Assembly: GCA_013399855.1 (NCBI GenBank)
Contig: VXAY01001311.1
Span: forward strand, 995,344-1,059,343
Length of the DNA stretch: 64,000 nucleotides
Direction of reading: 5' to 3'
From: Oxyruncus cristatus
Taxonomy: Eukaryota > Chordata > Aves > Passeriformes > Cotingidae
A model generated the notes under the pieces. It had not been told where the DNA came from. It was given only the letters and a program-made list of their open reading frames with translations, and searched no databases. Below are positions 1 through 11,200 of this stretch, piece after piece. A program made the position numbers and the translations under genes. How positions within the stretch are numbered: position 1 is the first letter of the stretch; the number at the start of each line of letters is the position of its first letter.

Positions 1-2394
1 AGGCAAGACTGTGGTTTGAACGTTTAAAAACATCCCCCCTCATATGTGACTAGCACAACAAACCCAGGGGAACAGGTTGTCCTTGTCAGTGTTAGTGGCC
101 ATCACAGGAAGGGGACTGGGACCGACATTTGATCTCTGCATGCCGTGTGAGCCTCCCCACATGATTCCTTCCAGAGAGCTATAAATGAAATCAAGACACA
201 TTTGCAAAAACATCTATGTGAATATTCACACTGGGAAGAACTTGAGAGCAAAAGGTGCTGAGAGCTGTATCAAAAATCTCCCCGTGTCTGACTTTTGGCT
301 TTGGATCTGGAGAGCTGTGAAACCCCAACAGCACGCTCTGCTGTCCCAGTCCTGGCACAACTTGTACCTCCCTCCCTCACCGGCTCCGTCAAGGCACTGA
401 AATAGTTTCAGTGCAGAAATCTCTTTCTTTACAAATGCTTTCATTTCCTTCTATCTCATCTGGGAGCCAACCAAGGCCCATCTTTGACCGGGCTTCACCA
501 CTCGGGGCCCGTCTCCTCTCAGCACAAACTGGGGCCCCACTCAAACCCTTAAGTCTCCCCATCCCCCCTCATTCCCCCTGCCATCTCTGTAGCTCCCTCC
601 ACCAGCTCCACTTTCCTTTGCCTCTGTCTCACATCTCTTCCTCCCAGCTGGCTTGTGGCATGGAGAGAACATGCCCTGTGACACGGCAGCTTGATGGGGG
701 GAGAAGTCCTGCAAGTCCAAAGGTCTCGTACATGTTACGTCTACATGAGGGTGATCCTGAGCTCACCCAGGCTAGGAGGGTTTCACTTAAGCTAGTTAGC
801 ATTGCTGTGCCTGCCATGTGATTTACACAAGACCATTGACAGCGGAGTAAAGGAGCAGCAACAAAGAAAACTCCTTGTAATTTATGATAAAAGAAGAAAC
901 AGATGTTTAGAAAAAGACAAAGGAAGCAAGGGGGAAAAACACAGAGAAATAAATTTTCACATGCTCTATTTTTGGTAACCCTCAGGGCAAAACTCAGGTT
1001 TGAGCAGGAAAAAATATCTGTTGCATATTAAACTAAGATTTATTAGCATTGTTGGGACAGCCAATGTAAATACAAACCTATACTTTACCTGTAAACTTAA
1101 ACTTTTACTAGGTGTTTTCATCCTAGAGCTGAATCTCTCCCTACAACCATCCCTTCAGGCCTTGTCTCTATCTAGTAGATTCTTTCTGCATAACAGCTCT
1201 AATATATGGCTCTTTCCATCCACTAATCACAGCACATCTTGATTACTGCAACATTCTTTTCTCTGGCCTTGACAAAAGCAATCATCCTCACGTCCATTAA
1301 GGATATGCCTGGCAAAAATTATTTTCTAGCCTGTCTCTTTTAACCATTTCACCCCCTCTTTTAATTTTCTGCTGGTGGCATCCTTTCGTTATTACATCAA
1401 ATATGAAAGTACTTATTGCTATTTTAAAGTAATACCACAGCTCATCTCACTCACACTTCCTATCAGCTTTTCTTCATTAATTAGTTATTTATTCCTGTCA
1501 GGCCTATTTATCCTACAGGTTGTCCTCACAGTCTTCAACACAAAAAGTTTTCATGGTCAGAAATAGTAATGATTTCAGTGTATTTCTTCAAACTTCTCCT
1601 TAAAACATTCCTTCTCCATGAAATCTGGAAAAATTTGTCAGTAGTTAAATGCACAGTGTGCTGAGACCACCGTCTACCACTCTGACCTATATTGTCCCTT
1701 GGCTTCCCCAAAATACCCTCAGTTATGTCTGCAGCCATATGTTGTCTCTTGTCTTGGGCTCAGATGCATAATCAAATTGCCACAGCTTAATGAGTACCAC
1801 GTGTTAGCTGAGCCAAAGTAGTAATTTGCATAGTTTTAAGCCACGGCACATGCGAGTTAAAATGCAATAAGTTAAACCTCAGTGAAATGCGTGTAAGAAC
1901 ATAAGTTTACATCATGACAGCTAAGAGCACCCATTCAGGGAGTCATCGTGGAAACCTGTTACACCTTTGTAACTTAATTGTATGTCTGGAGCTTTACACA
2001 TTGGACATTTTTGAGTAAAAACTGGGGGGGTTTGTTACAACTATGGAGTTGGAGATGTTTTGTCCAGAACAGGGCTTCTAGGACTTACTACCATGGAGTG
2101 AGTAGCTACGAGAAATGGCATTGCATGAAGACAATGTTTCTTAGTGAACAGCCAGGCGCAGTGTTCCTGAAACAATCGCTGTTCTTAGGACACTCCCTGC
2201 TCTAAGTTGCTTCTCAAGAGCTGATAACACATTATCACGTTGTTCATAGATCATATGTTTCTCTCTCTACTCAAAGTCATTTTGACCATGTATTTGACTT
2301 CCAGGTTTGCATCTTGCTCTCTCTTCTCCTGCAGTTTTTTCCCCCTCCTTCTACTTCTTCAATACCTAAGCCACATCTTCAACGCACTTTCTCC
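1..2394. other. Unique non-coding sequence, no gene recognised
   Basis: No coding region, RNA gene or repeat that I recognise. Bases 410-830 are GC-richer and pyrimidine-rich on the + strand. They give a 136-codon open frame without recognisable domains, which I attribute to composition. The rest is AT-rich. The pyrimidine-rich stretch 2310-2437 leads into the exon-like segment that follows. Confidence 0.6.
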
Positions 2395-2520
2395 CCTTCT
2401 TCCTCCCTCCAACTTTTCTTGTCCTTCTTGTTTGCAGCATCAGCCCTGAGAATGAGAAACCGAAGAAATGTTTTTCACCCTCCAAAGCTTCTCGAGACTT
2501 GGTCTTGCCTACATGAAAAG
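2395..2520 (+). repeat. Duplicated exon-like segment, copy A (acceptor + 83-bp body + donor)
   Basis: A long pyrimidine tract ends in ttcttgtttgcag (AG at 2436-2437). An 83-bp body follows at 2438-2520 and ends at aaaag|gtaaca, a plausible splice donor. One reading frame of the body is open throughout. The same arrangement recurs about 1.24 kb downstream at 3630-3749. The two copies align from the pyrimidine tract through the shared words agccctg, gagaaac, gaagaa and accctccaaagct, then diverge near the donor. This looks like a tandem duplication of an exon with its acceptor, or two copies of an unknown interspersed repeat. I do not recognise the encoded peptide in any frame. The duplication is directly visible; exon status is inferred. 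Confidence 0.45.
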
Positions 2521-3629
2521 GTAACACTTTCCTAGAATAGATAAAACTTTAAAAAAAGTTTTTGAATTGGAGTTCCCATTGCTTGGGACTGAGTTGCAGA
2601 TCACACAAGATTGTGTAGCCAAATCATATCGATACACAAAGGTATGTTCTTTCACTTATATGATACTGGAAAAGACACAGGCAGAAGTTGAGGACATGTC
2701 TCAACAAGAGCTACTCAACAATTTGAAGATATTAGAGGATAAGCTTTTTTTTCAATGAAAAAAGATAATTGTTAGGCTTCCATTCTCCCTCCCACAACTG
2801 CTGCCCTTCAGCACTTCTGCCTGGTGTATCTCTCTCTCTTCTATGCCTATTTGAGCCTAAAACTGCCTGAAGCAAGAATCCTGGGCTGCAGTGGTGTGAA
2901 GCAGTACATCTTTATACATCATCCAAGTGGCCAGGGAGAGATGGGGAAGTTAATGATTCATCCCATGACGAGCAGGAGAAGATATGAACTGGCATATTGG
3001 TTTTTAAAGAAAGAATTCCCTCCACCAGCAATACAGGCTTGTACAAGCAGCTATCAAATACAATTCTCAGAATTGCTAAAGTGTCTTTGGAATACAAGTC
3101 CAACTGAAAAGTGTTATTAAAACATCTACTCGCCTAATATTTTTAGCCAGAAAATACAGCCAGAGGTTCTGAATGTCTAAGGAGAAGCATATGCACATGT
3201 CCTATTTCAGACACTCTCAGAGACAAAATAATTCATCTTCTCTGCAATCTACTGAATCAAGCATAAAACCCTGTGAAAAACTAGACTATCAGGGGAAAGG
3301 AAGACAGAGAGAAAGGAAGAGGAAAGGAATCAGCCAGGCATGGTTAAGTGATTTGTTCATTAATAAGACCACCATCAGATTTAAAAAATGATCCAGCTTC
3401 CATGGAGAAGCTGGTGCAAAGAAGGAGCTTAGAAGCTCCAGGCATTGTTCTCAAATGCAGAAAGTCCATGATTCTTGTGTATCTATGTCACTGTTTAATA
3501 GTTCTTTACATAGTACATGTAGTTCAGACCAAGAATGAAAGTCTATCAGTTTTGTTATTGAGGATCTTTTTCCAACATTACTGTCCGAAAACAATACTGT
3601 AGCAAACACTGCAAGAAGATAAGCTAAAT

Positions 3630-3749
3630 CCTCCTCTTCCTCCCCCCATCTTTTCTTTTCCTTCTTGTTTGCAGCAGCAGCCCTGGGAAGGAGAAACTGA
3701 AGAAGTGTTTTTTACCCTCCAAAGCTCTCTAGACTTGGCACAGATTATG
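3630..3749 (+). repeat. Duplicated exon-like segment, copy B (acceptor + 75-bp body + donor)
   Basis: Second copy of the segment at 2395-2520. The pyrimidine-rich tract ends in ttcttgtttgcag (AG at 3673-3674). The 75-bp body 3675-3749 is followed by gtgaga at 3750, a good donor. Read from its first base, the body is open for exactly 25 codons. In the frame that best matches copy A it meets a TAG near the end, so the two copies do not keep one common long open frame. Sequence after the donor does not align with copy A. It could be a non-coding exon pair or a repeat. Confidence 0.45.
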
Positions 3750-4416
3750 GTGAGAGAATTATATTTTGGAGCTGAATTTGATCCAGTGCTGGCTGCCAGT
3801 GGCATCTAAGCCCTTGCTAAAAGCCTACACCTTGGCCACTCTGTGCAGCACTTTCTGACTGAACCAGAAACCATGGACATGATCTGGTCATCTCATCTGT
3901 GGTCTGTTCAAATAGCAAGGGAGAAAAGGGGGTCTCAAAAGGGTAGACACTCAGTACAGAAACCATCAGGGACTCTCATATCACAATCACTAGGACATGA
4001 GTTGTTTTTACAGGTTCACCTGTAACATGGCACTGGTTTCTTTCTTTTGCAGTTCCTATATTACAATTCCTGTCCCAAGTAACAACTGGATACAAAATTA
4101 GACAATTTGAACATTTTGAAGCCCGAGAAATAAATAAGCTTGGGCCCATGCTCTTGAGTTTTAATAACTTTTACATTTAGATATTTATTTTGTAGTAACT
4201 ACCATCCATGTAGTAGGCTGAGGGATGTTCCTAGATCTCAAAGACCTCAGTCTTTAGAAATATTTAGATTTCAGCTTTATCAGTATTTCCTTTGAGAAGG
4301 GAGAAAAGGTAACTTTGTCCTTTTCAGTGGTTGATGAATTTTCTGAGGTGAGGAAAATCTTATTATTTTCCATAGCAGTTCACCTAGGTCTGTTTGTAGT
4401 ATCAGAGACAACCCCT

Positions 4417-4864
4417 CTAATTACATGTTTTATATTTTTCCAGGATTCTCAGCCAATTTATTTCTACAGAAAGCTGTATCTTTAAATAGTGAAAATCACT
4501 CCATAAATTCTGAGTTAGAACAGTCAAGGTCTGATACCTTATCTGTGCTCTTACTGTGTACAAGGTCACATCATCAGCATGTAGATGTACAGAATATTTC
4601 ATGAACTATACAGCGTTGACAGGTCATTAATAAAAACTGCAAAAGTAAAAGCCCTCTAATTAGCTCCTGAGGTAACTTCATGTGTAACATTTTCACCCCA
4701 GATTCAACACCATTAAACAAAATGACTGGTGTTTGCTCTCTAATGCAGCCAGAGAACCATTGTACTGTAGTTAAACTCAGGCAAATTGAGGGAAACTTAA
4801 ACAGCAATATGTTGTGATTTATTGGAACAAAGGCCGCAGTCAAATCAATATAGATAGTTCCCAC
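4417..4864 (-). pseudogene. Reverse-transcriptase relic of a non-CR1 LINE (L2/Rex1-like), one frameshift
   Basis: Two overlapping - strand open frames (4864-4574 and 4602-4417) together resemble the palm of a LINE reverse transcriptase. In order they show a motif A-like DLTAAF followed by NHNILL, a WFSGCIREQTP segment typical of the region between motifs A and B, a degenerate motif B (PQELIRGLLL where active enzymes have PQGxxxGPLL), and a motif C-like HADD followed by VTLYT. The first aspartate and the DD pair are kept, but the tyrosine of YADD and the PQG glycine are lost. One frameshift lies near 4590-4605. The residues after the DD pair fit L2/Rex1-type elements better than CR1 or RTE. 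It is almost certainly inactive: endonuclease and 3' end are not visible. Family assignment is from memory of motif patterns and needs a profile search. Confidence 0.55.
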
Positions 4865-5194
4865 ACAAAAAATTATAATGTATTTCTATAACAATATCAA
4901 GGTTACCTTCAAAAGAGCAATGTAGCAAGACAAAAACATGACTAAAATAGGGTCAGTACATTATCTTTGACAGGAACACTCATTAATTTCTGAGCAATTG
5001 GGAGAAAACAGAAAACACAAATAGGTTATAATTAGGGCAGTACAACAGGGTTACTAAAGCATCATGTCAAATGGTTGGTTATCTCAAATTAGAAAGTAGA
5101 TATTACAATAAAGATCCAGCAACAGGTTTGAGAAGAGCTTACAGAAGGTATTTAAGGAAACACAGGGTAATGTTCCCAATGGTTAGCACACTGA

Positions 5195-5320
5195 CTAGAA
5201 GGTGGGCTGAGCGCAATGAGCCACCATTTTTTGTGGCTCAGTTTCTTCACTGCAGTACAAATAACAGAAAGGACATTTCTAAGGGCAATTTGTAAGACAA
5301 GGTGAGGGTAAATATCCAGC
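5195..5320 (+). mobile_element. Possible ancient MIR/CORE-SINE remnant
   Basis: The words gtggctcagtttcttcactg and then aaataacag resemble the conserved core of MIR-type SINEs (a ctcagtttc-catctgtaaaat pattern). The remnant is highly diverged and its ends are unclear. The same stretch also holds a weak exon-like pair, an acceptor ending at 5255 and a donor at 5302, which may be coincidental. Confidence 0.35.
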
Positions 5321-7850
5321 TGTTATCAGATGCAACAGGAATACAGAAGGCAAATTAGGAGATTAAACAATCAACCTTTTCTCCTGATTTAGAAAAAAAA
5401 CTTTTCATATGTGAAGGGAGGAATGCAAGATTGAGGGGTGACAATGGCTGAGTTGAAAATCAGTAGATTCCTCTTCCCGTATTAACTGCTTGCGATTAGG
5501 AGCAGCTTGCTAATCCAGAAATGAGCTGCTCTGAGGCGTCCAAGGCTGCATTGCTGCTGGGAAATAAAACAGGGCAAAGGCATGTTCAAAACACCAGCAG
5601 GCAGCAGGCTCTGAGGTCAGCACACTCCCTGCCACAGCTGTAGACCAGCAGCGTGTCCCAATTGATACCTAAGTACACTGCAAGCGGTAGCACGTGGAAG
5701 GACTATTTCCTATTGGCATCCTGGCCTGTTAAACTCAAGAGAGTTGGCCCTTGAGCCCAATCAAGCCAAGTAGGCAGAGCAACATGTGTAGCAGGGAGAG
5801 CTCCCTATTGCAAATAATATGTTTGGTCTATGTCACCCTTTCTTCCGTTTGCAAATTGCCATTGACCAATTTTTCATTAATGTGGTTGTTCTTTGATCCT
5901 GTCTGAGGAATATATTGTGAAAAAAAGATATTTCAATCTATGTTTTGAGAGAATGCTACTTTTTACTGCATGCTATTAGGTATTGATAGGGGTTGGTCAC
6001 CCAAAATACATTTGCATTGCTTCTGCTTTCTGGATCACTTGAGAGAAAGAGATTAATGAGAATTTGAGATGGCCAGACAAACTAATCCAAGTGTGAAGAG
6101 ATTAGTATGCACAGCCATGAATTGCATTCTGTAAGCATCTTGTAACTTGAAAGTCCTTAGTGTAAAAGGCATACAAGGCCTTTACATCAGTATCTAAACT
6201 TGAATGACATGCTGACAATTTAAAACAACTGGAATTTATTTTAAAGCCAATTAAAAACCTAATAACCTGATACTTCACTCTGATATAATAGAGACATTAA
6301 AACTGAAATTAATTTGTGTCAGTTTGTAACAACAGTACATTTTGACACCTTTCCAGCAGATAACTTGAACAATGTGAGGGTTTATGTTTTTAAATCTCAT
6401 AATCCTTCTGAAATGTGACATGAAAGAAGCTCAGGTCCAGTGTTTTCACATCCCCCTCAGAGGGGCAAGTTGCCTCTCTTGAGACTCTCTCTAAAATCAC
6501 ACCCCAGCTGCTGTCACCCCGCACACTCAAGATAGGTTATTTCCACAGAGAGATGGTGGTCTTGAGCGTGGAGCAAACAAATGGGCAGAGCCGCAGGCAT
6601 GGGAACCTTAGGTCTCATCCAGGGTCTCATACTGATGCCCACACATCACACAGCAAAAAAGATGAACAAGAAGAACAAATTTTCTTCCATCAGTGACTTT
6701 TCCCAATAAGTCAAATCAGGAGTTTTTCAAAGGATGCAGGCTCGTTGCTTGTTCCTAGGCAAAGTCCAGTAATGGAGAGTGTATTCCTGGGAATCATTCT
6801 GAAGTGGCCTACGGAGAGTTCAGTGTAAGACATAATGTCTCTCTAACCAACTGTCCTGTGATTTCTCCCTACTCAGGCTTAATAACTTGCTTAACAAGTT
6901 TTTTTGTACAAGTATAGATGAAGCTGGTTTGTTGGGGTTTTTTCCAAGTGGTAATTGCCCCAATTATGCCGGAATAGAGCTATTATCACTGCCAGGGTGG
7001 TTGTTACCATAGTTCCTAAGCAGCAGATTGCAATAATATCCCAAGAGAGCACCAGTCCTGAGCACTCAGGCTGTGTCTAGAAGTCAATTGAACTTCTTCC
7101 ACCCTGCCATGGCCCTGACACGTGGTAATATTTGTTGTGTGTTTCCCAGTTTGTAAATGGTTAACAAAAATATAACCCATCTACATAAAATGCTTTCAGA
7201 TCTACTGCTGAGAAAAACTATATTTCCTTCTTGCATGAATATGATTGGACAAAAAGAAAATAAAATTGAAATTTATTGCTAAAGGTTGAGCCTAAATAGG
7301 AAAGATGGAATTATGGTGCTGTAACAGAAACTCCTTGTAACAGAAACTCCTTATGACATTAGGTGAAAGTATTGAACATCACCCAGATATAATTGAAAAG
7401 TTACCTTCCCATATCTGAATATGAGAGGTCCATAGAAATAACTACAAATTATTAGAATTCACCATAAGTGTTGTATTTGAAGAAGAAAATGCTAAAACCA
7501 CAGGCACTAAACAGTTTAATCATGAAATTATTTCTGCTTTCCTGTAGTATCGACTTACTAATCATATTAACAAATTTTGGTATATTTAATGTCACGTGCC
7601 CTTTGTTGCTTGAGTTGTCAGTGTTGTCTGTGGCAGCTCTAAGAAATACCAATATTACGGATAACAGCAGAAAGTTAGCGGATAACTTTAAACTGAGATA
7701 TAATGTAATCGAATATTTACTACTTGACATGCTGAAATCTTTCCTAACTAAACTTAGTTTAAATACTGACTAGTGTAGCAATAGAGGCACAATTTTTTGC
7801 ACAAACAGATGCAGGCAGGTCCCATTTGTGTGCTCATCCAGACTGAATTG
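5321..7850. other. Unique non-coding sequence with homeodomain-rich AT block
   Basis: No gene recognised. Bases 6060-6380 form an AT-rich block with many TAAT/ATTA-type words (for example ccaattaaaaacc) and little simple repeat, the look of a conserved non-coding element. At 7321-7352 a 16-bp unit (gtaacagaaactcctt) is tandemly duplicated. Confidence 0.5.
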
Positions 7851-8262
7851 TAGAATGAATCATAGAATGGCTTGGACTGGAAGGGACCTTAAAAATCATC
7901 TCGTTCCAATGCCCCTGCTGTGGGCAGCGCGCATTTTACTAACCAGGTTGCTCAGAGCCACATCCAAGATGGACTTGGACACTTCCAGGGAAGGAGCATC
8001 CACAGCTTCTCTGAGAAACATGTTCCAGTACCTCACCACTCTCCCGGCAAAGAATTTCTTCCTCATATCCAATCTGAGCCCACTCTCTGTCAGTCTGAAG
8101 CCTTTCCCCCTTGTCCTGTCACTCCAGGCTCTTGTAAATAGTCTCTCTCCTTCTTTCCTGTGGGCTCCCTTCAGGTACTGAGTAAGGCTTCAATTAGGTC
8201 AGCCTGAAGCCTTCTCTTCTCCAGGCTGAGCAATCCCAGTTCTCTGAGCCTGACTGAATTCC
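7851..8262 (-). mobile_element. CR1 LINE 3' fragment
   Basis: The left end, tagaatgaatcatagaatgg, is the complement of the CR1 3' tail. It is followed by the conserved avian CR1 3' block (ggaccttaaaaatcatct, agagccacatcc, cttccaggga, ttctctgaga, cctcaccactc, gaatttcttcct), then the complement of the C-terminal pol region (cttctcttctccaggctgag). It is 5'-truncated near 8262, as is usual for CR1. It is moderately diverged with no intact coding frame. Open frames on the + strand here are antisense shadows. Confidence 0.93.
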
Positions 8263-11200
8263 ATGTTTCCCTGTTTCCATGGCTATGGCTACCCTTTCAG
8301 ACCTAGAACAAGCTTCAAGGGACCACCCAATGAACACGATAAAGCTCATGACCTAACCAAATGGTCATCCATGGTTTCTGTCTCTAGACATTGTTAATCT
8401 GTACTAAATTTAATGGAGAAAGAAACACTTACAAATTTCAGCCTATCAATTAGGCTTATTTTGCTTCATTTTTTGCAGACACATTTAGATTTTGATGGTT
8501 GACTAACGAATATGCACCTATATTTACTCCAAAATTTGAAGCTCAAATGTTACTTAATAGGCACTTACAGTATTTTCTATTCAAATGAACTTACTCTTCT
8601 GTAAAAGTAAACTAAATGTCAACTCAAAAGCTGATTAAAAAGAACATTAAAACAAATGGTAAGTTTTTAGTGAAGAACTAGAGACATGAGCTAGGACTAT
8701 AATCTCTCCTACTGAACAGCTTTTTTTTCCTTCTGGAGGTACTGAGATCCAGGGATCCTCAATCTGACTGTTTTATTGATAAGCAGAGACATTCTTTCAT
8801 GTTGTGTTTTCAGTTGCCCAAACTGGACATCTGATTGACTGCCAGGGCCCTCATTTCTGCTTTAATTGCTGACAGAAAAATAATCTTTAATATGGATTAA
8901 ATTCTGAGAAAAATTAGAAGAATTTAAAAGCCACCTGAGAGTGGGCTACTCAACAGTGTGCCTTGCTCTTCCCAGCAGAAGACACATTTGACAAGGAGCA
9001 TGAGATCTCATCTATGGACATGGTTACAGAAAGTGGATCTGAAAGAATCTGAGCACAAAAAATGTGTGTGGAGCAGACGCAGAGACATTGTGACAATCAG
9101 ATTTAGCCACGGGAGGCAGTAAAACAAATGGTAAGAAGTTAGGTGGAAAAGGACCTAAACCAACTTCATCTCAGCTGGCATCTATTCCTTTTTTTTTTTT
9201 TTCTCTTTTTATTTAGTTTTTAGCTGAAGGCAAAGTATTGCAATTATTGGACACCAAGGGCCAACTCTCTTTGTCTGGAGGAGCTGAGCCCAAGTAAAGA
9301 ACAAGGCATTGGATCCAACAGAAGTGCACAAAGAAAGAACTACATTATAATATAGAGAAGAAAACACTGTGTTGCCTTCTTCACCTAAATCTAAGTCTTC
9401 AGAGAAATCTGATGATCTTATTTAGTCCATAGATTAAGATCTCAGCAGAAATGTAATAAAATTACAATAAAGGTTATGTATCAATAAGGTGTCAGTTGAG
9501 CATAGGGATGAAGTATTCTAGTCATAATTAAATTTCAAATCTAATTATAATTTGAGGAGTCCTTTTAATTACATTGCAGTATTTTGCTTTTGTAGGAAGA
9601 TGATTGCTATAGCATCTTTTATCTGTAATTTTCTTTTAATTAAAAAATGTAAATAAATCAAAACCACCTACTTAAAATACTTACATCTTAAATGAAAAAC
9701 AAACAAAAAATGCAGTAATTTCTCCATCCAAGTCTTATCTACTGAATCACACCTAGGAGTAATTCTTTTTTTCCTAATGAAGTGCTGAATTTTGCACTAT
9801 CACTTACTTCTTTCACATAAACAGAAAAGGCCAAATTACTTTGGCCAAAGGAGAGAAAAAGAGCTTCCTCAGAGCAAAGAATGCCAGACAGGAAAGATAA
9901 AAAACCTTTTTTTTCAAAAGATGTTGGGACTGCAGGGCATCCTTTGAAAAGCTGCTGGATGCTTCCCTACACTGCACTCCTCCAGCCCATCCCACCAGCT
10001 TCAGCAGTTCAATAGCACAACAACTTCAGGTTACTCTAATTTTTAGTACTTACAAGCCTCATTTTGCTTATTTTTCCTCCTCAAGCTTCTTTCAAGGGCT
10101 TAGTCCTGGCCAGTTCATATCACCTGCCTGTGTGTTGTGTGTTGGCTTAAGCGGCTCCTTTTTCCCCCTGCCATATTAGACTTCCTGATGTGATGGCTTG
10201 AAAAGAAAAATCTTTGCTCTTGGCCTTCATTTCTTTCAGGGAAAAACAGGCAAGTGTCTTTTAGTCCCTTAAGACAGTCTCACCTTGCCTGAGCACTTCC
10301 TTCAGTCTGAGTTTGTCTTTTCTGAATAGAGGACAACAGAATTTTACCAGAAGTGAGTAAGGAATGTCAGGCATATCCTCCAGGCCCTCTGCCATGGCAT
10401 AAATCCTTCACTGGTTTTCTTTTATGATGTATTAAGGCCCGTTTTGCCTTTGCCGCAGACTCCTTGTATAGGTGGCTTCTCATCCGCAGTGGTTTCCAGG
10501 TGGCAGCTGGGACACCCTGTATGATCCTGCATTTTCTGGTGTTCGGCTTTATTCCATCCCCACTAGGTAAGGCCTCAGGATTGAGTTCTGGCTTTAAGAT
10601 ATTTCTGCTGTTCTCTTTTTTTCCATCAACATGTTTCATTGCCACATTTAATACCAAAAGTGTTTAATCAAATCAACCCAACACTTGTGGAATAACTCCA
10701 TCAATTAAACTAATTGCTTGGAAGACTAGTATTTTTATGAAAGAAAGCTATTAGTTTAGTCTGGCATAATCTATCTTTTTTAAACTCAAATTGTATTCCA
10801 TCTCATTTTTTACTTATCCCACATCTTTACTGTATTCTACAAACTTTGTTTTAAAGCCTCACTCACAACTGATGCCAAACAATTAGGTTTATAGATGTCC
10901 AGACACTCTTTTCCCTTGCTTAATATATATGTATTTTACAAATATGTATGTAAATAGATGTGTGTATTTACTTGTGTCTATATACATACAGCTATTCTCT
11001 TTTCACACAGTACTGTCTTCACTTGGCAGCTGTTTCTGCCACAGCACATGAGAAATCAGACACCATTTCTTCAGAGTAGTGGAGTGGAAGTTATCTGGTA
11101 TCCCAAGACTTGAACAGGTTAAACACTTTGAGCCTTGGGGTAATTCCGTGTGATAATCTCCACTTTCATATCCATATATTTGTTCCTACCACCTGACCTA

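Noticed and set aside
7828..8181. 117-codon + strand frame and similar + strand frames over CR1 copies
   Set aside because: Antisense shadows of - strand CR1 sequence.
8645..9135. 15-bp word aaaacaaatggtaag present twice (8649 and 9121)
   Set aside because: Flanks do not align, so probably coincidence rather than a duplication.
10367..10667. Opposed 96- and 67-codon frames with a splice-like pair at 10500-10566
   Set aside because: Acceptor tract is weak and neither frame has a recognisable domain; left only as a note.
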